A stretch of 64,000 nucleotides of DNA from Amblyomma americanum (GCF_052857255.1 NC_135507.1:75325850-75389849), one strand, 5' to 3'. Counted from the stretch's first letter, positions 43,641 through 58,600 are shown. A program made the numbers and translations. The notes: a model not told the origin generated them from the sequence alone.

Positions 43641-46600
43641 CTGTGGGGAACGGCGCCAAGTTTTAAAAGCCACACACATAACTCCTCGAAAAACAAACAA
43701 ACAACAAAAAAGGAAATCTTTGCATGATTGGCCACGTAGGTATGAGTTATAGAGGAGAGCTTGGAAAGAGATGAAGAAAATGAAGCGGTGACATCCTCAA
43801 AGAATACATGGGTCTCTACGAGAACTGCCTTGAAGAAAGTGTAAAGAAAAGAGTGAAAAAGATATCTTGACGCATACAGTAGGCTCCCTCTAAATAGACT
43901 TGAAGGGACCACGAAAATCTGTTCATCTTATCAGAAGTTCGGTCTATCAGAAGTGCCTTCAGAAAAGGATTGCGAACTTGCTATATACATATAAATGTGT
44001 CAAAATATTTGTTACACAAGAAAAATGAATGATATTACCTTGCAGTTAGAGGATAATTTCAAAAAGATAATTTACGACAGGGTACCCAGAAGAAACCGAA
44101 CACACTTTTTGGTGGGCAGAGCTATTGTAGTACCACATTTTGCCACTAGGGGCGCATAGAGCGAAAAGTCAAGAGTAATGCAAGTGCTGTCCCTCAAGAA
44201 GGTCAGACTAGTTTCACCACAGTTTAAACTGACAACTGTTTTGTGTGAGTGTTGTTTTTGCAATGGCTGATTTTCAAGAACAGCGTGCGGTGGTGAAATT
44301 CTGCATTTTGCTCGAAAAAAGTGGAATAGAAACTCTTGAAATGTTAAAAACAGCATACAAGGACAATGCTATGAGAAAAACTCAAGTGTTTGAGTGGTTT
44401 TCTCGTTTCAAATATGGTGAAATGTCAATTGATGACCAACCACGTTCTGGTCTTCCTTCCACGGCCCGAATACATGGAAATGTTGAAAAAATTCGTGCAA
44501 TCATCAACAAAGATCGACGACGGACCATTTTAATTTATGAAGCTATCAGGAGTGACTCGGAGTTCAGTGCAGGGAATTTTGACAGAAGATTTGGGAATGA
44601 AAAGGGTAGCTGTGAAATTCGCGCCACGACTGTTGAGTCCCGAAATGGCCCAAACTTTTTTTCAAAAATTATCACAGGTGACAAAACTTGGTGGCTTGAT
44701 TACGATCCTGAATCAAAGCAACAATCAAGCCAGTAGAAGAAGAAAGCTCGTCAAGTGAAATCAAACCTCAAAACAATGCTGATTTGTTTTTTCGATGTCA
44801 GAGGAGTCGTCCATTCAGAGTTCATACAACAGGGTCAGACAGTTAACCAGGCTTTCTACTTGGAAGATTTGAAAAGATTGCACCACAGTGTGTGGCAGAG
44901 GCGGCCTGATTTGTGGCAGTCGGGTGACTGGTTTTTCTATCATGACAATGCCCCTGCTCACACAGCCCTGTCTGTACGACAGTTCATGACCAAAAATGGT
45001 ATGACCCCTGTTCCTGACACCCATACTCACCCGACCTTGCCCCATGCGACATTTTTTGTTTCCTAGAATGAAAAGACAGATGAAGCGAAATCGTTTTTCT
45101 GATGTTGCTGAGGTGAAGAAAAAAACAACGGAGGTGCTATCAAGCATCACAAAAGATGAAATTAAACAATGTTTAATGTTTTAATAAGCAAGTGTATTAG
45201 TGCAAGTGGAGAGTACTTTGAAGGAGATTGAAGGGTTGTGCTTAAAATGAGAATAAATAAGTTCAAACACAAATAAGTTCGGTTTCTTTTGGGTGCCCCC
45301 TCGTATTGCAGTATGCATGAACTGACCTGAGGAGTGAGGGACAAGCTCACGCCATCCTGCTCGAAAACAGTGTTCGTCTAGTTTCTTTTCTCAAAGTCCC
45401 TTTAACTCTTCCTAGCACAGTGCCCACTATTTGCTTTCTTTCTTTGTTTTTTTTTTTTTTGCTTTCCCAATTGCTCCAACTGCATCGAAGGTGCCCAGCT
45501 GGCTAGCCGTGCAGTTCAGGCTCTGAAATCACATGACCGTCTTCTGTTTAGTATTAACATTAATATTAATTATATCAGTAGGTGCATCTCACGTCTTTCC
45601 ATCTGCTGCAGGCAATGCGGACGCAGAGCTGATATCTGGCCATGTCAGATATCTCTGCACTGAGAAAACCAGTGCTGTGATGCTGCATCAGTTTGAAATT
45701 AGACTTCCATCTAATTGTGTAAGCGCCAAGTCGACTAGCAGTTGTAATTTGCGTCCATGTGCCTTTACGTCCGCCAGAGGCAACGTGCAGCAAATGACGC
45801 ATGCTCAACACCGAGCTCTAGCCATATTGGATTGCTGCACTGCATGCAGGCCTTCTGTACCTGCATCCGCAAAGACACTTTCCCGCAATCTTGCATAAGG
45901 CGCGGGAAAGCTATCCTACGGAGGTGAGTTCTAAATGCGGGGAAGCTCTCTTGCAGGCTAGGTGGCTACGTTTTTGTGGGAGTAAACATTCTTTCTTTCA
46001 GATTTTTGTTCTTTTCTCGATAGTGTGAGTACCGCTGCATGGAGTCACCATGGGTCACGGTCACTTCAAAAGTTCGACAGATGGCAGATGGCAGCACAGG
46101 TACTAAATAACCATTTTGGTACCATTTTTGAAAAAAAAAAAAAAAAGTGTCTGTTAGGGGTTTAATCTTCTTGAAATGCTAACAGTCAGTTGCAATATTT
46201 AAGACGTCAACATTTCTTAAGGCTGTCATGTTCACTGATTGACTGCCTGCAGATGAAGAAAACCTGCCTAGTACAGCACTGGTGCCAGCCACGTATAATG
46301 CACTCATAGTAATTCAAACCTGCCTAATTTTAATATGCACTTTACTCAACTTACTCTTAGGTCTTGTCAATGTCAAATGTATTAAAAAGGCTCTTGAAAT
46401 TTTGAACTCCACACAGTTCAAACAAATTTTTAATCATCTCTGAGCCAAAGTTACTGAGAGCCAACAGCACTGCCTTGTGTGCTGGGACTGGAAAGTAAAA
46501 GGATAGCTGTGAAATGTGGTAGATTGGGAAAAAGAAGACGGAAAGAAATAGAAAAAAGAGAAACCATCATGAGCATTATGTGGGTTTCAACACAGGCATG

Positions 46601-49600
46601 CCCCATCAGACTGTATTGGCTTGCAATGTGGCCACTGTATTTTTAGTCTTCAAACTAACGTTGGACTTTGTTTTGCATGTTCCATAAAACATGTTTTCTG
46701 CCCATATATCAATCTGTCTGTTCCTCCCCACACGCCCATTCTTTCTGGTGGCTGTTGGGCAGAATCCGCGACCAACTCAATTGAGCAGGCACGAGCTTCA
46801 CAAATTGTCTGCATTGCCACTTTGCAACTTCGCAAGACATCTTTGAGTGCACCACTTACTGAACCTCGCTGTGTCTCTGCAATTCGACAAAAAGAGAAGG
46901 AAAGCTATTCTTGTCCAGTTCCGGTTCTCTCATTACCTGTGTCCTTTTCCGTTCATAACAACTACGTGGAATAGGCCAAACCACAATAGGAAGGAAATGG
47001 AGCCAACTGGATTCGTTGCAGTGATGTTTTGGCCCGTTCTAATTCGTGTTTTTTAACTGGGACATGTGCGTGGTACTCGTGCATACCTGGAAAGCAGAAC
47101 CCTTAGTGGCTGCAGCCAGTTTGGCGAGAATGCCAGCACGCGATGGGTAGTCGAGGTACTCCTCGCTGGTTGTGCTCTCAGGGAAGACGAGACCGTCAGC
47201 GCGCAGTCCGAACACGCGGCCCCGCTGGTCCACGGTCGGGTAATGAGAGAAGGCATACAGGGTGACCCCCGAGGCCAACATCTTCTCATGCAGTGCGTCC
47301 AGCTCGCTTCGGGAAGCCTGCATTGTGAGCCCGGAAATCAAGTGTGCATCATCTATGTTCACATAGCTAAAGCACAGAAAAAAATTCAGACCCACAGTGC
47401 AAAATAAGTTAGTGCAGATCACAATATCCTCTTCCAGCTCAGGCACACTCAGCATGCAACATTCTTTCAAATTCACAAAATAAACTTTGTAATAGAAGAA
47501 CAGAAACTGCAAATGGATTTATATGTAATGCATGGAATGCTTTTGAGCCCCACTGCCAAAGTATTTTTGTGGACTTTGCATCAAAACTCCATGATAAAAG
47601 TAGACATAAGTGGGAACATATTACATTTGTCCAAATGTAACAGCAGTTTATTTACCAATAACATAAGTGAAAAAGCATCCCTGTCATTAGAATTAAATCA
47701 ATAGCATTGAATAACTGAACCAATTTTTCCCGTTGGCTACCCACAAGGAGGACCCTCGCGTTACAGTTTAGTCCGGCTAGATTTGAGTAAACTCTACCTT
47801 AAACCTCTTTCAAAACCTGTTGATCCCAACCAATTAGATAGCCTTAGGCTAGCCTCCATGCAGCTCTTCTATAGGCAGGAAGGCAACGCATGCCTACTGT
47901 TTTGTAAACAAATTAAAGTTTGCTAAATCAACTTTTCTGAAATCTTCACACCACCTGCAAAACGTGTGCAGTACACAGCACAGCAGCTAACACGTTAATC
48001 CAAGAACACAAAGAAGTACAGGGTTAAAGTAACCACTGACAAGCAGCACAGGCAGCAGTTATGTGTGGAAGTTATAAATTTCTATGTTAAGTAGATAAAA
48101 AAAATCTATCAACCACGGCATTCTGATTTATGCCATGGTGCACGGATGACATAGGAAGCAAGCATTTTGTCCTTACCTGAAATTTTTCTTACAGAAATAA
48201 CTTTGGAGTGACTGAGCTCACCACTCATTAAAAAAAAAAAAGATAGAAGATAACTGTTCACATAAACTGGTTGATGCTCCTGCAGAGCTAAGTTACTTGG
48301 TTTCAAGCAGGTAATGCGGCTTGCCCTGAAATACGTTTTCAGGCACACAAATTAGCAAAAACGAACTACATCCTCTTGGTTCGTTACAGCATCCATGCTC
48401 ATGAGAGGGCATTGATCAGCCTTCCTGCTTTCATTAAGTAGCCAAGCATTTTGTTCCCATTGTTGTACTATAAAGCTGAATCGTGCCTGCCTTATAGTAG
48501 CAGGCACTATAAGGCACCAGGAACAAACTTTTTTTTTCTTGCAGTGCATGCCATGGAAGTAATATTCCTCATTATGTCAACAGCAGAGCGGAGGCATGGA
48601 TGCATAAGTTTTTTTCCCATAACTACTAATGATGTTTTAACACGCTACAGAAACCCCAAGAATGGAAGCAGACACTCACATTGAAATCGTTAGCGGCGAT
48701 GGCGAGGATAACCCTTGCCGCTTCAGCGTCGAAAGGCACAGTGTCCAGGGTGTAGTCAAGAGTGAGCGCGAGGTCGGGAGACGCGGCCTTGCTGCTCTGG
48801 CCAATGCTCCTCAGGAGCTTGCCAGCGGCATCAATGTGGGACACAAAGACATCCCTAAAAGAACAGATTAGGCGGTAGAGAATGTGTGAGAACCATGGAA
48901 GAATTTCAGATAGTCGTTAAACAGTAGATTAAGCAAGTGCACTGTATGTTTGTAGCCGTGCCGAAAGGTTCAATAGTCAGTGCTATGCTGCACAATAGTC
49001 AGTGCCATGACCTGTCAACAGTACAGCGAAATGCATCACTGCCTAATCTTCCTTTTGAAACCAGAGATTCAGTTGTGCTGAGCACCATTCTAAAGCCCCA
49101 CAATGCAAAAACAGGCCCTTTTTATATTCCTCTTTGACAGAACTAAGTTACCTGTTTACATTTGGGGGAAGTACAGTCGTGCTTTGACTTTTGCGATCAA
49201 GTATTGCAAGGAAAAGGCTTCCTTGCCACTTACGTAGACAAACCATTACCCTGTCCAGAGAGTGTTGTGTTGAAACATTTTTTCATTAATTTTTCAAAAA
49301 CTGTGCTACAATGCGTTTTGCAAAATTTCAGTTATTATACAATGCATTTTACAAAATTTTAGTTGTTATGCAAAGTCAGCTCTACATTTTTTCAGTCATT
49401 TGTCTAAAGCAAACAGCTTATTAGCAAAGCACCATCACCTCCCATAGGAGCAACCTACCAAGCAGTGTAGGTGACAAATGCGAGAGTCTGACACCGCAGT
49501 TTACAGTTGTGGCTGCTAGGAGCGCCACACATCGGAGAAGCTCCTGGGAGGCGGGAGCTGTGGTGGCTTGAAAATTCTAGCCGTTTACAAATTTCGCTGT

Positions 49601-52600
49601 GCACATGAACATGCTTTGAAAACAAGTAGGTTCGAAGGGTTATCATGCCTAGGTACTGTAAACAACATACTTTTCACGAACACTAAATTTTATGAAGCAA
49701 ACATGGCAGGTCCCCCATATTCTGCGAGCTTCCTGGTGCTATGGGGCTTGCAGATGGCTCGTGATGCATGGTGTTACGCTGTCGTGGGACTCACCTTAGC
49801 AGAAACTCAGCGATCGACAAAAAGAACACACTGATGGCTCGTGTTTCTCGAAGAGAAAATTTTTGAAGTAGTTTGAATGCATACAAAATTCTGCAACCAG
49901 AGCCCGAACAGTTTATAAACGTATATTTTCTTCATAACCTCCTCTTGCTGAGATAACAGAAATAAAAAATTACTCACAGCACAGCAAACTTTTGTAACCA
50001 TTCCTCTATTTAATGCTCCTGGCCCTGAATGTTTAATAAATAAAAGCTCAGACGGCGTCTACATTCGCCGCTTGGTTCTAGACATTTCGTCGAAAGGACA
50101 GGAGCACGACACGAGAATGCAGAAAACAGAAAAGCAAGGGACAGAACCTTGGGCGGGCGACAACTTAGGAAGACTACCCTTTAAATGCTTGCCTGAGAGC
50201 ACCCAGCCGTGCGAAGCCAAGAGAGCCGTTCTAGAAAAAGGCAGTGCATTTTCTTTGGGAAGGTAGGCTTGAAAATTAAGCAGTTTACAGTTAATGCTAG
50301 TGAAGTAAGTGTTGCAACTAGTGAACATTCACTTGGGTCCTCTTCATGCTTATTTCCTTTACATGCAATTGTAAGTACGAAAGATACAATTTAGAAGAGT
50401 TTTCTGGCGTGTGTGACAGTAGTTGATGCTGCTAGTCGATGCGAGAGATTGACTGCCCGTTGCATTGTGTACTGAAAACTGAATTTAATTTAGAAAATTC
50501 AATGAAAGTGAACAAGAGTCCAAGGCCAGACATATCAAATGCACTGCTGTGGTGTCTTGCTTGAAACGTGCTGCTACGTGGATGAATATAAAGTATACTG
50601 TAAAGAAATTAGCACAAAAACAGAGACAAAGGACAAGGAAGGGGACACATGACAATTATATATATGACGCCTTTCTCAATATAAAGTATATGAGACTGTT
50701 GTAGATCAGAGTGAAATTTTACATTGAAAAAAAAAAAAGAAATGATGAAGATGAAAGAACATTGCAATGTGGAATATTCACAGGAAAAAACACGTCCTGT
50801 AAGCACCTGTTGTGGAGCTGTGACGGTGACCGCCTGGGGGAGATGTTAGTGTGCAAAGTGCATCACAACATTTACTATCAACTGTTTTTTTTAAATTTTA
50901 TTTAGAGTTATTACTCTAAATTTCATGATCGTTCTCACTGCCACCTTCACAGTTGCTCTAAATTTCCAGGAATACCTTGCGCAAAACTGTTCCCTAGACG
51001 GCGCACTTACATTGCTAATGAAATTTACTGTCAAAAGAAGCGCATTGTCCCATTTGAACAAGTACTTCAAACTGATGCCAAAGCCCGGTTTAAAGAAATG
51101 TCACAAAAAGTTCATCTGTTATAAAATGAGCAATAACATTCTGTAAGCTATTATTCTCACATACCTAGTATTAAGATACAGAAAAACTGGGCCTGCATCG
51201 CAGCTAGATTTTTTCACATCATACGTGTGAGACAAATCTAGCAAACATTTTATGATTTGTTTTCAGTGTTTTTTTAACAGGCATATTCCAGTAACACGCA
51301 TCCCACATTTGATGGGAAAGCGATGCGCATTTTGTTGCAGAGCCCAAACCATGAAATGTTCTGGAATCAGTATGTTCAGTGTGATGCATTATACTCAGTT
51401 ATACTATAACATCGCACTATGCTACAGTTTTGTTCCACACCTACATAGTGAGCGTTCCCATACTCACTTGGTCGAGGTGTGCAGGTGTGGGTTCTTGTAA
51501 CGGGGGTCACTGCCACCACCGTTCAGCACGAAGGCGTACTTCGTGTCGTGGCCCCGTGTCTTAAACACTGTGTCTACAGCATCCACCAGCCTCTGAGTGC
51601 CAGCCAGAATGGAGGTCGCAACCGAAGGGTCAAACGAGCTTTCGGCCAGCAGCACGACAACCTCCAGGAGGGGTGATGACTTGACCCGGAAGCTCTTCTG
51701 GCCTCGCGTTTCCGGTGAGTTCACACAATGGTCTGCAATTTGGGATACATTGACGAGTGAGGTCAATAGTGAACAAGGCTGACAGTCATTGAAACCCAGG
51801 AAAGCACAGGGAAATATTTTAAATCATTCTTATTTACTGGTGGTGGTAATCAAACTGTGAATTTAGTAGTAGTGTAATAATTCCTTAGGTGGAAGATATA
51901 ATTCAACAGAAAGCAGAATAAGCACAATCACATCCCACCAGTAGGATCTGAACCCACGACCTCCACATGTCATGCACAATACTCTACCAACTGAGCTCAC
52001 ATCACAACTTAGTGAATACCACATGGTGTGAAGTGCATTTTGCACAGCAGCAACCACTCCTTGCAAACGTGACAGCTTCTATGCAGTGAAAAAGTCAACA
52101 GGCAAGCGAAAATCAAGTGACGTGTTAAAAAAACTGAGCATTTCTGTCGGCATGACTAGAAACCCTACTGACAACCTAAAGGCACTGCTGGTATATCTAT
52201 TGTCGTGACTGTGATTTACCTGTAGTAAACAGCAAATAATTTTTATGTGCTCCTGCACGTATAATGAACACACTGCCAAATATTCAGAGTTCTTTGGAAG
52301 AAATGCGCATTCATCATGCAAGTGAATACAGTATAACTCTTGAAATACTGAAGTCCACAAAGAGGCATGTTTCCATTTATTTTTCTATAAGAACACGGTT
52401 TCATCTTGCCTTGCGATATAGCCAAGAAAAGTGCCAAAGAAGCCTAAGGGGTTCTTATAATCTCGTTAACACAAGGAAAGCAATAGCTGTGAACTATTCA
52501 GTGAAATTTACCCATCTTGTTGCTACTCAGTGTCACTTTTCTAGAGATGCAAATATATGCAAGGTCTGGTATTATTAGCCCCTTCAGGTGCTACTTACAC

Positions 52601-55600
52601 AATTGTGCCCATATACAGTGAATTCACACCTTTTTTTAACAGCATGCAACAGCTAGCAGCGACTTATCTTGGATGAATATAGCGTTCCTCATACTGCAAC
52701 TGGGGTGCTTTCTATTACAGCTAGCAAATGTAGCGAGCATTCTTGAAACAGAAGGCCTCGTAGCATGTCCTTCAACAAAGTCCTGTGGACAGATCTTATC
52801 ACACACACACACACACAGATCTGTCCTGTGGACAGATCTGTCTGTCTCTCTCTCTCTCTCTGCGTGCGTGTGTGCGCGCGCGTGTGTGTGTAATAATATG
52901 TATCATTATATACTATCCTGGTTTATTTAGTGCGTACGTGCATTTTATATAAAAAAAAATGTCATGCCACAATCCCTCGAGTGCTTATTTGACAGATCTG
53001 GGTGTTCCAATGTTACAAATTTGAAACCACAGTTGGTTTTTTCATAATCTTGCGCATGCCTGCCGAAAATTAGCAGTTGTCATTTTGCATTGAAAAACTA
53101 ATTGGCTTTCTTGAGGGCCACGTAGCATATTAAGGTGAAGGAAATATTGTTCTGAACATATATATATATATATATATTTATAAAGATGACTGGTAACTGA
53201 AAAGGTCAAAAGGGCAGGTGTACACCAAGGTACTGAAATCTCTCTTCAATATTAGTGCATCCACAAAGAGTTGTGATGAAATCATAAGTGGGTGCTGCTT
53301 TGCTTGAGGTCAGCAGCGCAAGAGCCAAGGATGAGGACGTGAGAAGTACACAAAACGAGTGCTGGCTCTCAACAGCACTCATACCTAAGTGGAAAACAAC
53401 CCTCTTATACAATTCATGAAAAAGCATGAATGTTAAAATGCCCTGACCAAAGGAGGTTCTGTATTTTTGTCCGTAGCAAGGAAGGAGTGCTTACACACTG
53501 GTCACGTAGCTTATAAAAAAAGAAGTGTCGATTTGCACAGTTAGGCCAAATGCGAATTAGGTATGCTAGCAGTTCAGCTTTCCCTTCGGTTCTGGTGTCC
53601 AGATATAGCGTTCACGGATGGCAGCTGTTCAGATAGCAATTATGGGTCAATGTCCTATATGCGGAATTGGTAATGCTCTGACTGCCAGAATAGGCGAACC
53701 ACCCAAAACTGAGAATTTCCGCTCTTTTAATACAGTTTTCAATCAATCAGTCTCCATTCACTGATTCCTGGGAGTCTTCCTACCAGTCCTGGCTCAGTGG
53801 TGCAGTGGTCAAGTGATGCACTACTGCTCTTCTATGTTCTATAGCAGGTGCTGACATCAATGGGACTTGGGTTGCTTGGGCTGGGTTGCAACCCAGACTG
53901 CCCTTCCCGAGCAGAGTCTCACGATTAAATGAGCTGCCGCCTGATACGGTGGGCACATATATATGCGAAATTGGGGAACGCTTCATTGAGGTAGACATTT
54001 ATTGCAAGTCGATGTTTCGGACAGAGCCTGTCCTTTCTCTCCATATATATATACACCTCGGCAGGTTGCCCACCACCCAGTAGGCAGGTGAGCTGCCTTC
54101 TACAAAACCATCTTTAGACAAACACAAAACAACTAAATGCGTGGAATGGCCACTATAAGTGCTAGCACACTTGCCACAGGCGTCTTAACGCTCATGCTTG
54201 GCACAAATTGTGTTGCATGTCCACGACCCTTCATGCAGAACACATTACAATCCGGTGCACCTTTCAAATAGGCACTGTTAAAAGTCGTCACTCATTGAGC
54301 GTACTTCTCTTGCCCTTGTCCTCAGTTCCAGCACTGCTAGCCGTTAGGTGCAAAACTATTAATAATAATGATAATAATAATAATGTTTTTTTTTTGGTGA
54401 AAGCAAATGGCACAGTATCTGTCTCATATATCAGCGGACACCTGAACCGCGCTGTAAGGGAAGGGATAAAGGAGAGGGTAAAAGAAGAAAGGAAGAAAGA
54501 GGTGCCGTAGCGGAGGGCTCCGGAATAATTTCGACCACCTGGCGATCTTTAACGTGCACTGACGTCTCACAGCACATGGGTGCCTTAGCGTTTTGCCTCA
54601 ATAAAAACGCAGCCGCCGCGGTCGGGTTCGAACCTGGGTACTCCGGATCAGTAGCCAAAACCATTAAGCCCAAGGTGCCGTTTTGGCGCTGCTCACCGCA
54701 GTGCAAGTTCTCCACCCAGTAGCCGTGGTGGTTGCAGAATGCCGCCATGGCGTTGATGCTGGTGCAGGCACTCGCCCGTTGGCTCATGTCCCAGGAGCAG
54801 GCCTCCTGGAAAAGGTCCTCCATCTTGGTCTCCATCAAACAGTGCTTGAGTGTCTGCGGAACCCGCTGGTGGCAGTCCTCGGGACTCTTCTGGGTGCTCT
54901 TGACGGGATTGAGCAGTGCCCGGCACTCGGTGTACCCACTGACCTCATAGCCGGCAGCAAGTTGAGCGGCGTCCTTGGCAATCTCTCCATTGGGGAGCTG
55001 TGCACAGAACATAGCGCGTTTCGGAATAATTATTATTACTGTAAAATTTGATTCACCTGATAAGGTTGCAACACATATTTCAGTAAATTAAAATTTATTC
55101 TTGGTTTAAACAGCGCAAAAGACGCGGACGTAGAAAGGACACACAAGACACAAACAGTGATGACTCTCAACTATGTTTATTCATGAAATTCACGTCTACC
55201 CTTCTAAAATTTATTGCAGACTGACACCTGTATCTTTCAAATTTCCCAACAAATTTCAGCACAAATAAAGCAGGCAAACAGAAAGGAAAGGAGGGAGATG
55301 AATGTGGTATGGGTGCCAGGCCTTTTTCCCCTTACTGTTTTCTCATGGCCCCATTTCTTTGCACTGAAATTCTTTCGATCACAGTGATGTGCCGACTAGC
55401 CTCTGAAAGGGTAATTTCTCATTATGAAAACCGCATGAAGCCATGCAACTACTGTGCAAAAGAAGATAATCAACTTAGTACTGAACTTCAACATTAATTT
55501 TATTTAGCAAGCAAAGTGTACACAAAAATCTGTATATGTATAATGTATAACATAAAGAATGCACACATCCACACATGCACATGTACATACTTACTACAGT

Positions 55601-58600
55601 AATAGATGATAAAAACTTACAGGAGGGTTACCACTGTGTAACGCAAGATTCCGCAACAGCTGTTGAGGTATTACTCTCCCTTCTCCTTCCACAGTAACCA
55701 CCTTCCGGCTATGTACTACGCTCTCCCCTTCCTCCTCCTTCCACAGCCAACACCTTCCGTGTGGTTTCCCTGGCAACCACCTGCCGGTTACTCATTCCTT
55801 CACTCTCATTATGCCCTTCTCCTTCCATGGTAACCACCCTCCCGGTACAATGACGACAACAACCACTACCACCACCACCTCCACTACTACAACTGCTGCT
55901 ACTGCTACCACACAAAACGCAGGAACGGGTGCTTAACAGCTGTTGATGTAAAATAATAAGAAACTAGATAATTATGATAAGCAATTCTTCTCACTACAGT
56001 GACGCAGCGACTTCAGTTTTAGCATAGATACCAACACATCCTTCCCTTCTGGCATTCATGCCTTTAAAACAACATAATAAATTCGGCCTACATCGGTATG
56101 GTACTGTGTTCTAATCATGGAGAGACCACTCCCAATAAAAACAGAGCTTTTATAAGCTAGAAACAGCCAAGGAACAAAATACAGGTGGCGCCGGCACCAA
56201 CTGATTTTGCAAGTAAAATGTGTGCGCCGACACCGACTTTTGATCATGGATCCATCAGGCTACACCACACTGCCATTCATTTCAAAACAGTGGCAACCCG
56301 TACGTTTCAGTAAAGATGTCATGAGTACGAATGGAGGAAAGATTTTTAAATATAATTTTTCCCGTAATAAATGTGTCTTTTGCTGCTGGACAAACATCAA
56401 CATGGCCAGAAGGAGCCCGAGAAACAAACAGTAAATTGGATGAAGTCGTCCTCAGTGTCCCGTTAAATTACTTTTGGGAGTTGTCTGGCAGATTTATATT
56501 CGATTCTTATAACCATTTAGTGTTTGATACCTATAGGCAGCAGAACAATGCTTTCTTAGACGTTAATCTTGGCTCATCTGGCTCTCACTGCCGTGAAAAG
56601 TCATCTCTAATACCACTGGCACTAATGAGCTTGGCTTGGGCATTCGGTGCCTAATCTAAAGGAAAAGCAACTGTGGTCGTATAAGGCCATAATAAATAAC
56701 GCTCCTTGTAATTCTATGCATAAAATGAGTAGCTTCACCACCCACATCGAGAAGCACATCCAATGCCGAAATATGAGGAGAGTATAATGTTAAATGTTTT
56801 TTTCTTTTTAAGAAATCCCTCATACAGCGTCAGTTATTTGGGAATCAGAGGCAGGATAACATGAAGAACTTGGTTAAAAATGTACTACAAGTGAAGGACA
56901 ATAGGACTACTGCAATTATTAATTCACTTTGATAAGCAAGCCCCTTTTTTCAGACAGCTGAAAGAAGAGCGCACTAGTATATCTTTAATCAGACTATGAA
57001 TGCTTTTTAATTCCTGTATCACTCATACCATGGAGTCCACGGCTCGAGTGCAAGCTTAACTGTGTTAGCGCTACCTCCAATGCCTACTTCCATGTTGGAG
57101 TGGTGCCATTAATTATAACTAGTAGTGGGATGTCATCTGTTTTAGCTTCAGTGGATAGTGCGGGCTCTAGAGGCAAAGCATTGAACATGCTCTGTAGCAA
57201 TGAAGGTCATTCTTCCTCTGCTGCGTTATCACTGTACTCTTTTTCTTAGGCATGGTGTGCTGGGAAATGCATCGCTGGTGTACTGAATCCTCATTTAGCT
57301 GTCAATCTATAGGTCTATTGTTACCTGATGCGTGGGTAAACACATGGCGACACAGTGCTCGATGTTTGAAATAGGACCACACAGAGCGGCTGATCAAAGT
57401 GTGTACAGAGTAGTCTCTGTACATCTCCAACCTTTTCTCTTTAGCTGCCTTCAATCAACCCTCTCAAGAAAGATGAAGAAAATTATAGAGAACCAATGCG
57501 ACTGATATGGCAGAGAATGCATTAACATTAGCATTATGCCTGCATGGAGCAGCAGCTGATAGGTTCAGATCGCGCATAATCCAGTCCATCAATATCTGTG
57601 TGACACCCCATACCCCCTCTCCACTCTCCCCCATCCACCACCTATTGCCTTTTACCCTCTTTCGTCTTCCCTTCTTACCCCTTACCTGAACATAGAGAGG
57701 GTATTTCCCCCTTTCCCCTTTGCCACCTGTCAACAAAGGCTTCAGATGGACAATTTTTCCAACATGAGGGTTCTAATGCTGATGCATTAAATGCAGGAAT
57801 AAGTGGATAACAATTTGCAAACATGAATTGTAAGCTGTTTTACAGAACCAAAATGTGCCTTTCCATTTTAGATTCTGTCACTGTTCCTTGCTGTTAGTAA
57901 CCCTTTGTTTTCATCTAGGTATTTTCATTTCACCATGACCGGACAGTACCCTTGTTCTTAATTATATACCCCGAAGAAAGAATGCACACCCTTCACTAAG
58001 CAGCACAAAGGCTAGTAAACCATATAGTCTTGCCCCGTTTCAGTATATGCATTACAAGCTGCAAGTGAATCACTCAGAAGCCAGGCACTTACCTCGTATT
58101 CATTTTCAGCATTGTCATCAGCGTTGCCAAGTATGCCCAACAGGTTGCCATGGTGGGACCGGTCCAACACAAACGTACAGAAGAACTTGACAGTGTCGCA
58201 ATAAACAGTCAGGCCATGTCCACGGACCCTCACAAGGTGGCCCTCACGATAGATATCCACTTGCCTGCACAGAAGTGCCAGAAATGACAAAGCAAGCTAC
58301 TTGTTGCACTGAGCTAAGCAAACTAAACACTTTTGGATGCTTTGTGGGTCATAGCAAACTGTATCACCATCTTTCCCACCGTGATGAATTCTTTCAGTCA
58401 CCACCGGTCGCATTTCCATATTGTGACCACCCATACAAAGTGGTGATGATGATTATGGATTTTTATGGCGCAAGGGCAGCTATGGCCAAAAAGCGCCATG
58501 CCACAAGGTATTTTTTCTTTTTCTCAAGGTGGGGTCAGAGACCCATTTCCCAAGCATTTCACCCTAAATAAGCCGAGCACCAGACCAGGGGAAAGCTTGT

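Larger units (their letters stand above)
47318..51467. other. Two lipid transfer gene introns around exon 48680-48854
   Basis: Apart from that exon and the short direct repeat at 49285 I recognise nothing. All other frames are short. Confidence 0.5.
54998..58092. other. Lipid transfer gene intron
   Basis: It holds the repeat fragment 55105, the pyrimidine-rich minisatellite 55675 and the solo MITE end 56440. Nothing else is recognised. Confidence 0.5.

Noticed and set aside
43360..43752. 130-codon plus-strand frame
   Set aside because: It overlaps the GC-rich terminal exon of the lipid transfer gene on the opposite strand. The low-complexity Lys/Gln-rich parts are not conserved.
51930..52012. 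Possible functional tRNA gene
   Set aside because: Boxes A and B are present, but the acceptor and anticodon stems do not pair convincingly by eye, and the flanks continue as SINE-like sequence.
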